From NCBI RefSeq assembly GCF_007995215.1, contig NZ_VCDK01000009.1, positions 1 to 54,394 on the forward strand: a stretch of 54,394 nt of DNA. The letters run 5' to 3'. Each line of letters opens with the position of its first letter. Within the stretch, counting starts at the first letter, position 1. Under the pieces are notes generated by a model that was given only the letters and a program-made list of their open reading frames with translations, did not search any database and was not told the origin of the DNA. Source of the stretch: Shimia ponticola. GTDB taxonomy: Bacteria; Pseudomonadota; Alphaproteobacteria; Rhodobacterales; Rhodobacteraceae. Made by a program: the position numbers and the translations under genes. Positions 34,765 through 43,362 of the stretch are shown in pieces.

Positions 34765-34842
34765 TGTCAGTTTAGCCTGACACTCTCTGCTGTCAAATTA
34801 ATTGGACATTTTTCCTGTGACATCTGTCAGTTTCCTCTGACA
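34765..34842. promoter_or_regulatory. three PpsR operators upstream of bchC
   Basis: Three perfect TGT-N12-ACA sites occur within 78 bp: TGTCAGTTTAGCCTGACA (34765-34782), TGTCAAATTAATTGGACA (34791-34808) and TGTCAGTTTCCTCTGACA (34825-34842). The last overlaps the final codons of crtF. Spacings of 8 and 16 bp between sites suit cooperative binding of PpsR tetramers. This is the densest PpsR region seen in the sequence. Confidence 0.9.
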
Positions 34843-35993
34843 CCGGTCACAACCGATGTGATGAAAGCCCTGTTGGGCTTGGGCGTTTTGATGTTGGTGA
34901 AACCTGCATCTGCCATCAGCGCGGCAATCTCTGCTGCACTGCGGGCGCGCCCGGTCTGCATCGCCAGCGTGTAGAATGCGAAGTAAACATCACCGGGACG
35001 TGTCGGCACCTTGCCTCCGCTCATCGGCTCGGACACAACCAACCGCCCACCGTCCGGCAGGGCATCATGCACCGCGCGCAGCAGGGCCACGACGGTATCT
35101 TCAGCATGGTCATAGAGAACCCGGATCAACGTGATGACATCCGCGCCTTGCGGCAGCGGATCATCCCGGAATGATCCCGGCGTGATCGTCACACGGTTTG
35201 ACAGGTTTGCCGCGCGAAACCGGCTCTCGGCCCCCGGCGCAACGGCAGGCAGATCAAAAAGATGCAAGGCAGGGTCCGCATGGCGCTGACCAACTGCTGT
35301 CAGAAAGGCACCGGTGCCACCGCCAATATCCAGAACCTCGCGCGCATCAGATAGATCAACGGCGCGCAGCGTGTCTTCGGCAACCATCGCCTGACTGTCG
35401 GCCATCAGGTCGGAATAAGTCTGGGTAACCTCGGGATCGACCGCACCATCGGCTCCGAACACGTAGGGCCAAAATCGCGCCAGTTCGGTTTCGGCCTCTC
35501 CGCGCAACAGCGCGACAGGATCAGCCATATCCCGGTAAAACACCGCGTGGTGCCGGATCATCGGCACAAGCCCAGGCACCCCGAGCAATGCAGCCCCTTT
35601 GCGCGTCAAGCCAACCGAGTCGCCAGACAAGCGCAACACACCAATCGCGGCACCGGCCTTGAGCAAAATCATCAACCGATCCTGCGGTAGATCACAGCGG
35701 AGCACTTCGACGCGGCGCGTGCCTTCTGACAGTTGATGAAGGATGCCGAGTTCGACCAGCGCAAACAGAGACTGAGTCTGCACAAAGCCGCTGATCAGAT
35801 CAAAGAGGTCTTCCCCCTCTTTGCGTGCAACCCGCGCAAAGCCGGGTGTGCGTGCCGCCCAGCTTTGGAACCTTGGTGACGCGGCAAGGCGATGCACCCA
35901 CCCGCGCAAACCCCAGCCGAACCGGCCAAGCGATTGCGCATGACTGGCGCCGTCGGTCGCCGCCATCTTGGGCAGGTTGACGCCCGCGTTCAT
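34827..35993 (-). CDS. crtF: hydroxyneurosporene/demethylspheroidene O-methyltransferase
   Basis: CrtF methylates the 1-hydroxy group of acyclic carotenoids. The 388 aa protein has an N-terminal dimerisation part and a C-terminal SAM-dependent methyltransferase domain with EVLDIGGGTGAFLTAVGQRH and LIRVLYDHAEDTVVALLRAV. The start codon follows the crtE stop directly (TAAATG). The stop lies among the PpsR operators of bchC. Confidence 0.93.
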   Translation of the reverse strand: MNAGVNLPKMAATDGASHAQSLGRFGWGLRGWVHRLAASPRFQSWAARTPGFARVARKEGEDLFDLISGFVQTQSLFALVELGILHQLSEGTRRVEVLRCDLPQDRLMILLKAGAAIGVLRLSGDSVGLTRKGAALLGVPGLVPMIRHHAVFYRDMADPVALLRGEAETELARFWPYVFGADGAVDPEVTQTYSDLMADSQAMVAEDTLRAVDLSDAREVLDIGGGTGAFLTAVGQRHADPALHLFDLPAVAPGAESRFRAANLSNRVTITPGSFRDDPLPQGADVITLIRVLYDHAEDTVVALLRAVHDALPDGGRLVVSEPMSGGKVPTRPGDVYFAFYTLAMQTGRARSAAEIAALMADAGFTNIKTPKPNRAFITSVVTGVRGN

Positions 35994-36863
35994 TTACTCG
36001 GCTGCCGTCTGCGCAGCAGAATATACAGGCGTCAGACGCTCCGCATATTTGCGCACCATTTCGGCCAGCATGGCCTCACCCGGACAAGACGGGATCGACG
36101 CAATGGCCCCAGCGAGACAATCATCGAGCCGCGCAATCGCCCCTTTCAGCCCCAAGGTGCTGACAGCATTTGGTCGCCCGTGCAGATCGTCCTGACCCGC
36201 CGGCTTGCCCAAGGTCGCCTCGTCATAAAGTGCGTCGCGCAAGTCATCGGCAATCTGAAAGCTTTCACCAATCCGGTCGCCCAGCTCCTGCCACGGCTCC
36301 GGGTCTTGGCCCGAGGCAATCGCACCCATTTGAGTCGCCGCCATGAAAAGCGCGCCGGTCTTGGCCTGATGATAGGCCTCAAGGTCAACCGTCTCTTCGC
36401 TCTCCCAGCCCTGCCCGGCACAGATGCCGTTCGGGCTCCCTGTGCGCTGCGCCAGCGATACGACCAGTTGCGCCGCGCGCCCTGCGTCATGGACAGCAGC
36501 GCGGCCCAGAATTTCAAAGGCCAGAACAATCAGGCTATCGCCCGTCAAAACAGCAAGCGGTTCTGAATAGGCTTTGTGGACCGATGGTTTGCCCCGCCGC
36601 ACATCCGCATCGTCGAAGCAAGGCAGATCGTCATGCACAAGGCTCGCGCAATGAATCAGCTCAAGCGCAGCCGCGGCAGCATCCGTCACTTCGGGGCGGT
36701 CATCGCCACAGGCCATCGCGACAGACGTCAGGATGGTCGGCCTGATACGTGCCCCACCCGGAGACACAGCATAATCCAACGCAGAGGCCAGTCGTTTAGG
36801 AGCACGCGCGCCCTGCCCCGCCGCAATGGCGTTTCGGATCGCGCGTTCAATCCGTTCTTGCAT
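35994..36863 (-). CDS. crtE: geranylgeranyl diphosphate synthase
   Basis: CrtE makes the C20 precursor for carotenoids and the bacteriochlorophyll tail. The 289 aa protein is a class I trans-prenyltransferase with the first Asp-rich motif in HDDLPCFDDADVRRG and the second in IADDLRDAL. It is the first gene of the leftward crtEF-bchCXYZ-puf superoperon and is divergent from crtD, with PpsR sites between. Confidence 0.95.
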   Translation of the reverse strand: MQERIERAIRNAIAAGQGARAPKRLASALDYAVSPGGARIRPTILTSVAMACGDDRPEVTDAAAAALELIHCASLVHDDLPCFDDADVRRGKPSVHKAYSEPLAVLTGDSLIVLAFEILGRAAVHDAGRAAQLVVSLAQRTGSPNGICAGQGWESEETVDLEAYHQAKTGALFMAATQMGAIASGQDPEPWQELGDRIGESFQIADDLRDALYDEATLGKPAGQDDLHGRPNAVSTLGLKGAIARLDDCLAGAIASIPSCPGEAMLAEMVRKYAERLTPVYSAAQTAAE

Positions 36864-36899
36864 GTCAATCGCCTTCCCAGGAATTCGGTGTTTGCGGAC

Positions 36900-36942
36900 C
36901 GTAAACTAGACTGGACACCATGCTTGTAAATAACAGTGGACA
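36900..36942. promoter_or_regulatory. PpsR operators, crtE / crtD divergent promoter
   Basis: TGTAAATAACAGTGGACA (36925-36942) is a perfect TGT-N12-ACA site. A degenerate CGT-N12-ACA copy (CGTAAACTAGACTGGACA) lies at 36900-36917, 7 bp away. The pair occupies the middle of the 100 bp gap and could control crtE and crtD together. Confidence 0.75.
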
Positions 36943-36963
36943 CTCTAGGTGGCGGAGTCAACT

Positions 36964-38532
36964 ATGGATCGTGGTCCATTTGACGGATCTTGCAGGGAGG
37001 CGTGGTTGCAAAGAAACGACCCCACCATCATCATCGGCGCAGGGATCGGCGGGCTGGCGGCGGCGGTCCGACTATCTGCGGCGGGCCGCAAGGTCATCGT
37101 TATTGATCGCGCATCAGAGGTGGGCGGCAAGATGCGCACGCTGCCCTCAACAGCCGGTCCCGTGGATGCTGGCCCAACCGTCTTCACCATGCGTCCGGTC
37201 TTTGAGGATGTCTTCGCCGCCGCAGGCGAACGGCTGACAGATCACGTTGCACTGGAACAGGAACCGCTGCTTGCCCGCCACTGGTGGCGCGACGGCGCAG
37301 AGCTTGATCTTTTTGCAGATCGGGAAGCCTCCGCACAGTCGATCCGCCAAATGGGCGGTGCCGCAGCAGAGGCTGACTATCGCCGCTTCGCTGCCGAGGC
37401 ACAGCGTCTCTATGAGGCCTTCGAAGCACCGATGATGCACACGGCAAAGCCATCTCAATCGGCTCTGACACTGCGGGTTTTGCGCGAACCTGGATTGATC
37501 GCCCTGATGGCCCCGCTCTCTACTCTGTCCAAGAAACTGGCGCGCAGCTTCCGCGACCCGCGACTGCGACAGCTCTATGGACGCTACGCCACCTATGTAG
37601 GCGGCGACCCGTTTCAGTCGCCCGCCATCCTGTCGCTCATTTCCCACGCAGAGGCCGCAGGCGTCTGGCGTGTGACCGGCGGCATGCACAAGCTGGCCCT
37701 CTCGATGAAGGCGTTGGCGCAAAACCTCGGCGCTGAATTCATCCTGAACACCCATGTCACCCGGATCGAAACCCAAAGCGGGCGGGTCGCAGCCGTCCAT
37801 ACAGGCGACGGGCGGCACCCCTGTGCTGAGGCTGTCTTCAACGGCGATCCGCGCGCTTTGACAACGGGATTACTGGGCTCCTCGGTCGAGCAGGCGACGC
37901 CAGCCAAACCGCTCGAAGCCCGCAGCCTATCGGCCTATGTCTGGTCCTTCGCCGCAAACCCACGCAGCCCGGACCTTGCGCACCACAACGTGTTTTTCGG
38001 ACAGGACCCGACGACCGAGTTCGGCCCGATAGCGGGGGGCCAACAGCCCCACGACCCGACCCTTTATATCTGCGCCGAGGATCGCGGCACCGGGCGCACA
38101 CCGCCCGCGACCGAGCGGTTCGAGATCATCATGAACGGCGCACCCACCACAAAAACGCATCCTTCCGCAGAGGAGATCAACACATGTCGGCAACAGACTT
38201 TCGGGACCCTCGCCCAATTCGGTTTGACCTTCGACAGCTCACCTCCCGATCGCGCGCTCACGACACCGGCGGGATTCAACAGCCTGTTTCCCGCGACAAC
38301 CGGATCCCTCTACGGGCAGAGCCCACATGGGATGATGGCCGCGTTTCAGCGCCCGACGGCCCGCACCAAGGTTCCGGGGTTGTATCTCGTGGGCGGCGGG
38401 ACCCATCCGGGGGCGGGCATCCCGATGGCCACCCTCTCCGCCCGGCACGCGGTCGAGGCGATGCTGAGCGACCGAACTTCGACCTCGCAGTCCCGCCAAA
38501 CGGTTATGCGTGGTGGTATGTCGACGGCGTAA
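36964..38532 (+). CDS. crtD: hydroxyneurosporene/methoxyneurosporene dehydrogenase CrtD
   Basis: CrtD desaturates C3-C4 of hydroxylated or methoxylated carotenoids. The 522 aa protein has the dinucleotide motif TIIIGAGIGGLAAAVRL and the FAD-contact block GLYLVGGGTHPGAGIPMA near the C-terminus, like CrtI. ATG 36964 has GGAG 6 nt upstream and is preferred over GTG 36949. The last ~20 residues (STSQSRQTVMRGGMSTA) are encoded by the same bases as the conserved N-terminus of CrtC in another frame. Confidence 0.93.
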   Translation: MDRGPFDGSCREAWLQRNDPTIIIGAGIGGLAAAVRLSAAGRKVIVIDRASEVGGKMRTLPSTAGPVDAGPTVFTMRPVFEDVFAAAGERLTDHVALEQEPLLARHWWRDGAELDLFADREASAQSIRQMGGAAAEADYRRFAAEAQRLYEAFEAPMMHTAKPSQSALTLRVLREPGLIALMAPLSTLSKKLARSFRDPRLRQLYGRYATYVGGDPFQSPAILSLISHAEAAGVWRVTGGMHKLALSMKALAQNLGAEFILNTHVTRIETQSGRVAAVHTGDGRHPCAEAVFNGDPRALTTGLLGSSVEQATPAKPLEARSLSAYVWSFAANPRSPDLAHHNVFFGQDPTTEFGPIAGGQQPHDPTLYICAEDRGTGRTPPATERFEIIMNGAPTTKTHPSAEEINTCRQQTFGTLAQFGLTFDSSPPDRALTTPAGFNSLFPATTGSLYGQSPHGMMAAFQRPTARTKVPGLYLVGGGTHPGAGIPMATLSARHAVEAMLSDRTSTSQSRQTVMRGGMSTA

Positions 38533-39401
38533 AAGACGGCGGTGGCCGCGCGATTTCGATCATCGGCTTCATCGGGTCGGTGTTTTCGCCATGGTATGCG
38601 TGGTCCGGCCGTCGGAACCCAGAAAACAACGTCTGCATCAACGTCGCCACCTATGGCCCTGGCGGACGGTTCACCATGACGGACCGTGGCACCAGCGCGC
38701 TGCGCCAATCGCGTGATACCTTTCAGGTCGGCCCCAGCCGGATGCACTGGACAGGGGACCAGCTGATCATCGACATCAATGAGGTCTCCTCCCCTCCCCT
38801 CATTTCCCGCGTGCGCGGGCAGGTTCGGGTCACACCCAAAGCGATCACGGGCGTTGAACTCCCACTCTCCAACGATGGCGCTCATATCTGGCGCCCCTTT
38901 GCACCGACGTCCCATATCGAAGTCGATCTGGAAGGTGCAGGCTGGCAATGGGAAGGCCACGGATATTTCGACGCCAACTTCGGCACCCGAGCGCTGGAAC
39001 AGGATTTCAGCTATTGGACGTGGGGCCGCTATCCGCACAAAGACGGCTCCGTGTGTTTCTATGACGCCGACCGTCTCGACGGTTCGCACCTTGGTGTCGG
39101 CCTGAAATTCGACGCGATGGGCAATCCAACGGTGATGGAGACCCCTCCCCCGCGCAAGAAATTCAAACGCTCAGGCTGGCAGGTCGCCCGCGAGACCCGC
39201 GCTGACGCCTGCTTTCAACCGCATCAAGTGCAAAACATGCTCGATGCGCCATTCTATTCGCGGTCGATGGTCCGCACGCAGTTCGCAGGCGAAGAGACGG
39301 TCGGCGTCCACGAAGCACTGGACCTCACCCGCTTCCGGTCACCTCTGCTGAAACCGATGCTCGCTGTCAGGGTACCCCGCAGACCGGGTTGGAAGTTCTA
39401 G
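38478..39401 (+). CDS. crtC: carotenoid 1,2-hydratase CrtC (5' boundary uncertain)
   Basis: CrtC adds water across C1-C2 of neurosporene-type carotenoids. Clear family sequence begins at FDLAVPPNGYAWWYVDG (38478) and continues through IGSVFSPWYAWSGRRNPENN and FDANFGTRALEQDFSYWTWGR to the stop at 39399-39401. There is no ATG, GTG or TTG in frame near that N-terminus. The nearest upstream start is ATG 38184, with a good GAGGAG ahead of it, which would add 98 residues read across crtD in another frame. The nearest downstream one is GTG 38580, which would remove conserved residues. The position shown is where homology starts, not a proven start. Confidence 0.85.
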   Translation, partial: FDLAVPPNGYAWWYVDGVKDGGGRAISIIGFIGSVFSPWYAWSGRRNPENNVCINVATYGPGGRFTMTDRGTSALRQSRDTFQVGPSRMHWTGDQLIIDINEVSSPPLISRVRGQVRVTPKAITGVELPLSNDGAHIWRPFAPTSHIEVDLEGAGWQWEGHGYFDANFGTRALEQDFSYWTWGRYPHKDGSVCFYDADRLDGSHLGVGLKFDAMGNPTVMETPPPRKKFKRSGWQVARETRADACFQPHQVQNMLDAPFYSRSMVRTQFAGEETVGVHEALDLTRFRSPLLKPMLAVRVPRRPGWKF

Positions 39402-39808
39402 GCCGGTTCAAAAGGGTTGATGACCCGCGCGCCGGTTGGCTCAAAATGCGCCACGTTGCGCGTGGCAATCGTTGCCCCGCGAGACACGGCTTGAGCCGCC
39501 AGCATGACATCCGGCGTCGAATGGCCAAGACGGTTCATGAGCTGACCCCAAACCACCGCATCTTCACGTTCAAAGCCCCAGATCCGATCCGAAAATGCGT
39601 GAAACAATCGATCAGACCACAGCCGCAAATCACGCGCAAAATCGGGATTAAGCGTCTGCTGCTTGCTAATTCCGCGTTCAATTTCACCCACAACCAATGA
39701 GCTCAGATAAAGCGAATCTTCGGGCTGCGCCTCAAACCAGGCATCCACTGCGGGGAACCGTCCCGGCCGCCGGATGGCCGAGACGACATTAGTGTCGAGA
39801 AGAAGCAT
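39398..39808 (-). CDS. PIN-domain toxin (VapC/FitB type)
   Basis: A 136 aa PIN-domain ribonuclease is predicted: D5 or so in MLLLDTNVVSAIRR, the acidic E in LVVGEIERGI, and a downstream D in STPDVMLAAQAV with TRNVAHF near the end are the usual catalytic and structural blocks. ATG 39808 overlaps the antitoxin stop (TGATG). Its stop interlocks with the crtC stop as CTAG. With the upstream gene it forms a type II toxin-antitoxin module inside the carotenoid genes, which could stabilise the plasmid. Confidence 0.9.
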   Translation of the reverse strand: MLLLDTNVVSAIRRPGRFPAVDAWFEAQPEDSLYLSSLVVGEIERGISKQQTLNPDFARDLRLWSDRLFHAFSDRIWGFEREDAVVWGQLMNRLGHSTPDVMLAAQAVSRGATIATRNVAHFEPTGARVINPFEPA

Positions 39809-40062
39809 CAAAATTCGATGTCGCGCAGCGGCTCGGGCGTCCGGTCAAACTCAAAGTCTTCCGGCCCGTCCGGCATTGCGCGCAAGTGATCCTTGAAACT
39901 GGGCTTGGGCTGCGCCTCTCCCTGTTTCAGCCGCGCATACTCCTCCACAGAAATCACCACCACAGCAGGTTTCCCTCGTCGCGACACCTTTTGCGGAGTC
40001 CCGTTGATCGCGGCCTCGACCACCGCACTAAATCGGTTTTTGGCATCCTGAAGGGTCAACAT
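39808..40062 (-). CDS. Phd/YefM-family antitoxin
   Basis: The 84 aa protein begins MLTLQDAKNRFSAVVEAAING and continues PQKVSRRGKPAVVVISVEEYARL, the DNA-binding N-terminal domain of Phd/YefM antitoxins. The C-terminal part (FKDHLRAMPDGPEDFEFDR) would bind and neutralise the PIN toxin. Antitoxin-before-toxin order with a 1 bp overlap is typical. The stop is at 39808-39810. Confidence 0.9.
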   Translation of the reverse strand: MLTLQDAKNRFSAVVEAAINGTPQKVSRRGKPAVVVISVEEYARLKQGEAQPKPSFKDHLRAMPDGPEDFEFDRTPEPLRDIEF

Positions 40063-40075
40063 GGGCGCACCTGTC

Positions 40076-40100
40076 TAGCTAGCTGGCTAGCCAGATATAG
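40076..40100 (-). promoter_or_regulatory. probable operator/promoter of the toxin-antitoxin pair
   Basis: Upstream of the antitoxin lie AGCTAGCT (40077-40084) and CTGGCTAGCCAG (40083-40094), overlapping palindromes, followed by ATATAG. Tandem palindromes at this place are what Phd/YefM antitoxins use for autoregulation. The proposed role follows from position and symmetry only. Confidence 0.5.
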
Positions 40101-40118
40101 TCCTTCGACGGCCTCGTC

Positions 40119-40589
40119 TCAAGCTTCCTGAGGGACGGCCTCGTTCTTGCGCCAAATCCAGAAGTTCAGCGCGCCGGCATAACTGACCCAGATGATATAC
40201 GGCACAAACAGCCAACCCGCCAAAGGCACCGCCAGCCAGAACGCGTAGGCCGTGGCTACCACGGCCAGCCACAAGAACGACAAAACAACCATCGCCGCGC
40301 CCAGCCTTTTCAGGCCAAAGAACACCGGCGACCACAGCGTATTCAGCGCAATCTGAAGCGCCCAAAAGGCGGTCGCCATCGCCGTGCCCTGCACCCCTGC
40401 CACCAGGGCAGCCGCATAGGCCGATGCGATATAGAGCGTGGTCCAAGCCAGCGGAAATAGCCAAGGCGGAGGCGTCCATGACGGTTTGCGCAGCTCTTCA
40501 AAATACCACTTATCCGGCGGAAAGAGACTCCCCGTCGCGGCGGCGGCACAGCATGCGCCGAGGTAAATGACAAAGACAGACCAATCCAT
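40119..40589 (-). CDS. tspO: TspO/MBR tryptophan-rich sensory protein
   Basis: TspO is an outer-membrane or membrane tetrapyrrole-binding protein that modulates pigment gene expression in Rhodobacter. The 156 aa protein has five membrane segments and the family's Trp/Pro-rich stretch KPSWTPPPWLFPLAWTTLY, with WALQIALNTLWSPVFFG. ATG 40589 is chosen over GTG 40592. It is downstream of crtB in the crtI-crtB-tspO unit, its usual position. Confidence 0.94.
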   Translation of the reverse strand: MDWSVFVIYLGACCAAAATGSLFPPDKWYFEELRKPSWTPPPWLFPLAWTTLYIASAYAAALVAGVQGTAMATAFWALQIALNTLWSPVFFGLKRLGAAMVVLSFLWLAVVATAYAFWLAVPLAGWLFVPYIIWVSYAGALNFWIWRKNEAVPQEA

Positions 40590-40632
40590 CACGGCTTCCT
40601 ATCCGGTGAGCCTTTGAGGTAGTGCGGATTGC

Positions 40633-41661
40633 CTATTCCGCAACCGTGCGCACGGCGGTCTCTTGCGCACGGAGCTGCGCAACAGCCTCAAGCGCGGCCC
40701 CAAACCGCCCCGGGCCCCAACCCAAATCGCCCGTCCGATCAGCAGCCGCATTCACAAGGAAAGCGACCTCTGGAAGCGGCGCGGCAAAAAGCACAGCCGA
40801 CTGTGGCATGATCATCGAAACGCCCGACCGCAGGATTGATTGACCCAGCCAACCGACCTTTTGACCTTTGGATGTCGTCGCCCGCATCGAGATGGAATCG
40901 TGCCCATTCCGGCGAACCTCGCCTCCGATCCCTGCATAGACAAACCGGGCCGCATAAATGCCTGGCCGCGCCTTGAGGGGCAGAGCGGGAATGCCGGCCT
41001 CGGACCGGATATACAAACGCTCGGCCTCGGCCAGCAGGCGCTTGACCATGCGCCGGATCTGCGGCGTCGGCAAAGGCTCCGCAAAGAACGCATCGACCGA
41101 AAGACCCACGTTGTCGAACCATTCCAGCGGCAGATAGATGCGCCGTGCGCGGGCATCTTCGCCCACGTCACGGGCAATGTTGGTCAGCTGCATCGCAACA
41201 CCTAGATCGCAGGCGCGCGCCAGCGCATGGGGATCGCGCACACCCATCAGCACCGTCATCATCGCGCCAACGGCACTTGCCACGCGCGCGGAATAGTCGA
41301 TCACGCCAGACAGCGTTTCATACCGCCGCGCCTGCGCGTCCCAGGCAAACCCCTCTAGCAAAGCCTCGGGCAATTCACGCGGCATATCGTGCATCTCGAC
41401 CATGGCGGCAAAGGCACGGTCGGTCGGCGTGTTCAAAGGTTTGCCCTGATACACCAAATCCAGCCGGTCCTGCAGCGTCAGAACCGCGCCAACCATGTCG
41501 TCGCCTTCATCCACCGCATCATCCGCACAGCGGCAAAACGCATATAGCGCCAGCGCCGAGTCCCGCACATCAGACGGCAAAAGCCGCGACGCCGCATGGA
41601 ACGAATAGGACCCATGCCGGATTGCCTCTCGGCAATGCTCCATGTCTTTTGGATCGATCAT
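40633..41661 (-). CDS. crtB: phytoene synthase
   Basis: CrtB joins two geranylgeranyl diphosphates to 15-cis-phytoene. The 342 aa protein has both Asp-rich motifs: CRCADDAVDEGDD near residue 45 and NIARDVGEDARARR near residue 165. The start overlaps the crtI stop by ATGA. Confidence 0.96.
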   Translation of the reverse strand: MIDPKDMEHCREAIRHGSYSFHAASRLLPSDVRDSALALYAFCRCADDAVDEGDDMVGAVLTLQDRLDLVYQGKPLNTPTDRAFAAMVEMHDMPRELPEALLEGFAWDAQARRYETLSGVIDYSARVASAVGAMMTVLMGVRDPHALARACDLGVAMQLTNIARDVGEDARARRIYLPLEWFDNVGLSVDAFFAEPLPTPQIRRMVKRLLAEAERLYIRSEAGIPALPLKARPGIYAARFVYAGIGGEVRRNGHDSISMRATTSKGQKVGWLGQSILRSGVSMIMPQSAVLFAAPLPEVAFLVNAAADRTGDLGWGPGRFGAALEAVAQLRAQETAVRTVAE

Positions 41662-43211
41662 TCCGCAGCCATCTTCATTTCAATTGGGGTCGCCGCGCTT
41701 AGCGGCGCAGGTGCATCCGGCACCATCTTGGCCAGCACCTCAGCCGACGAAATCACGCCCGGCACCCCTGCCCCGGGATGCGTCCCCGCACCGGCCAGAA
41801 ACAGCCCCTGAACCTCTTCGCTTACATTATGAGGCCGGAACCAAGCCGATTGCAGGATGCGAGGTTCAAGGCTGAACCCAGCCCCAAAGGGCGACAAATA
41901 CCGGTCACGGAAGGTTTCCGGCGTAAACACAACCTCGGTCGACAACTTGTCTTGAAAACCGGGGATCACATCCTCAAGCACTTTGGCCATCTTGGCTTTG
42001 TAGGCACCGGCCACCTTGTTCCAATTCACCGGGTTGTCATGGCCCAAATGCGGCACGGGGCTGAGCGCATAGAACGTATCATCGCCCGCAGGGGCCACGC
42101 TTGGGTCTGTCACCGATGGACGGTGCAGATAAATCGACATGTCGTCGGCCAACCATCCATCAATAAAGATATCTTTCAGCAACCCTTCATAGCGCGGACC
42201 GGACAGGATTGTGTGGTGGCACACATCGTCCCATTTTCCCGCCGTATGCTTGGTGCCGAAGTACCAAACAAATAGGCTCATCGACCACCGCTTGCGGTTC
42301 AGCTTTGCGGGATACCAGCGCCGTTTCGTCCGGTTCCTGAGCAGGCGGTCATAGGTATGCCCGGCATCCGCGTTCGAAATCACAATAGGCGCATGCAGCG
42401 TTTCACCGTCCACCAGTTGCACGCCGCGCACCGCGTTCTTGCTTGTCAGGATTTCATCGACTTCGCGGCCCAAAAGGACTCGCCCACCCTGATCCTCGAT
42501 CACGCGCTGCATCGCGTCTGCAATCGCTTGCACGCCACCCATCGCGTAATGCACGCCAAACTCTTTCTCCAAGTGGCTGACCAGCGCGTACATCGACGTC
42601 ACATGCATAGGATCACCGCCAATGAAGAGCGGATGGAACGACAAAGCCATGCGCAGGCGCTCGTCCTTCACACGCCGACGTGCCAGCCCCAGGATCGACT
42701 GATCCGCGCGCAGCAGACCAAAAGTCGGCAGCACCTTCAGTGTGTCCCACAGCCTGTGCATAGGCTCGGCCACCATGCCTTCGAAGCCGACGACATAGCG
42801 CCGCTCGGCGTCCTTCAGGAACTTGCGATAGCCCGGAACATCAGCAGGATTGAACTTGGCAACCTCAGCCTCCATCGCATCGTCATCTTGGCGCGCAAAG
42901 AACTGTGACCCATCTGTCCAGCGGATTTCATAGAACGGGTCCAGCGCGCGCAAATCGACATCGGCGTGAAAATCTCGCCCGCATTCGGCCCAGAGTTTTT
43001 CATAGACCTGCGGTACCGTCACGATGGTCGGCCCAAGATCGAACCGATGACCGTCCTGCGTGATCGACGACCCACGACCGCCCACCACGTCCAAACGGTC
43101 GATCACCGTGACCTGATAACCCTTGGCGCCCAGACGCATCGCCGAGGCCAGTCCACCGAGGCCAGCCCCGATGACGACAGCCTGTGTTGGTTTGTTTGTG
43201 GGTGCATTCAT
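41658..43211 (-). CDS. crtI: phytoene desaturase
   Basis: CrtI desaturates phytoene to neurosporene. From ATG 43211 (MNAPTNKPTQAVVIGAGLGG) it is 517 aa with the FAD motif VIGAGLGGLASAMRL and the C-terminal GLFLAGAGTHPGAGVPGV block. The frame is open up to 43247, but that region would approach the PpsR operator at 43250. It is divergent from crtA across a 151 bp regulatory gap. Confidence 0.96.
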   Translation of the reverse strand: MNAPTNKPTQAVVIGAGLGGLASAMRLGAKGYQVTVIDRLDVVGGRGSSITQDGHRFDLGPTIVTVPQVYEKLWAECGRDFHADVDLRALDPFYEIRWTDGSQFFARQDDDAMEAEVAKFNPADVPGYRKFLKDAERRYVVGFEGMVAEPMHRLWDTLKVLPTFGLLRADQSILGLARRRVKDERLRMALSFHPLFIGGDPMHVTSMYALVSHLEKEFGVHYAMGGVQAIADAMQRVIEDQGGRVLLGREVDEILTSKNAVRGVQLVDGETLHAPIVISNADAGHTYDRLLRNRTKRRWYPAKLNRKRWSMSLFVWYFGTKHTAGKWDDVCHHTILSGPRYEGLLKDIFIDGWLADDMSIYLHRPSVTDPSVAPAGDDTFYALSPVPHLGHDNPVNWNKVAGAYKAKMAKVLEDVIPGFQDKLSTEVVFTPETFRDRYLSPFGAGFSLEPRILQSAWFRPHNVSEEVQGLFLAGAGTHPGAGVPGVISSAEVLAKMVPDAPAPLSAATPIEMKMAAE

Positions 43212-43249
43212 ATGCGGATCATGCTGTGTCACGCGCGCGACTCCCAATC

Positions 43250-43267
43250 TGTCTATTCTTGTTTACA
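43250..43267. promoter_or_regulatory. PpsR operator, crtI / crtA promoter, site 1
   Basis: TGTCTATTCTTGTTTACA is a perfect TGT-N12-ACA site 38 bp upstream of the chosen crtI start. With site 2 it forms a pair 66 bp apart (start to start), a layout suited to looping or cooperative repression of both operons. Confidence 0.8.
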
Positions 43268-43315
43268 CCTACTTAGGTGTTCTGTCGCCCTTGTCTTTCA
43301 ATATTTTCAGATATG

Positions 43316-43333
43316 TGTCAGACTGAGTTGACA
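43316..43333. promoter_or_regulatory. PpsR operator, crtI / crtA promoter, site 2
   Basis: TGTCAGACTGAGTTGACA is a perfect TGT-N12-ACA site, 29 bp upstream of the crtA start. It is the proximal site for the crtA-bchI-bchD-bchO unit. Confidence 0.8.
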
Positions 43334-43362
43334 GTTTTTCGTTTGGGTCCGCCGATTCCAAC

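Noticed and set aside
38184-38477. 98-residue N-terminal extension of CrtC
   Set aside because: It is read across crtD in another frame, is rich in Arg/Ser/Gly and matches no CrtC feature. It is kept only as a possible start because a good ribosome-binding site precedes the ATG.
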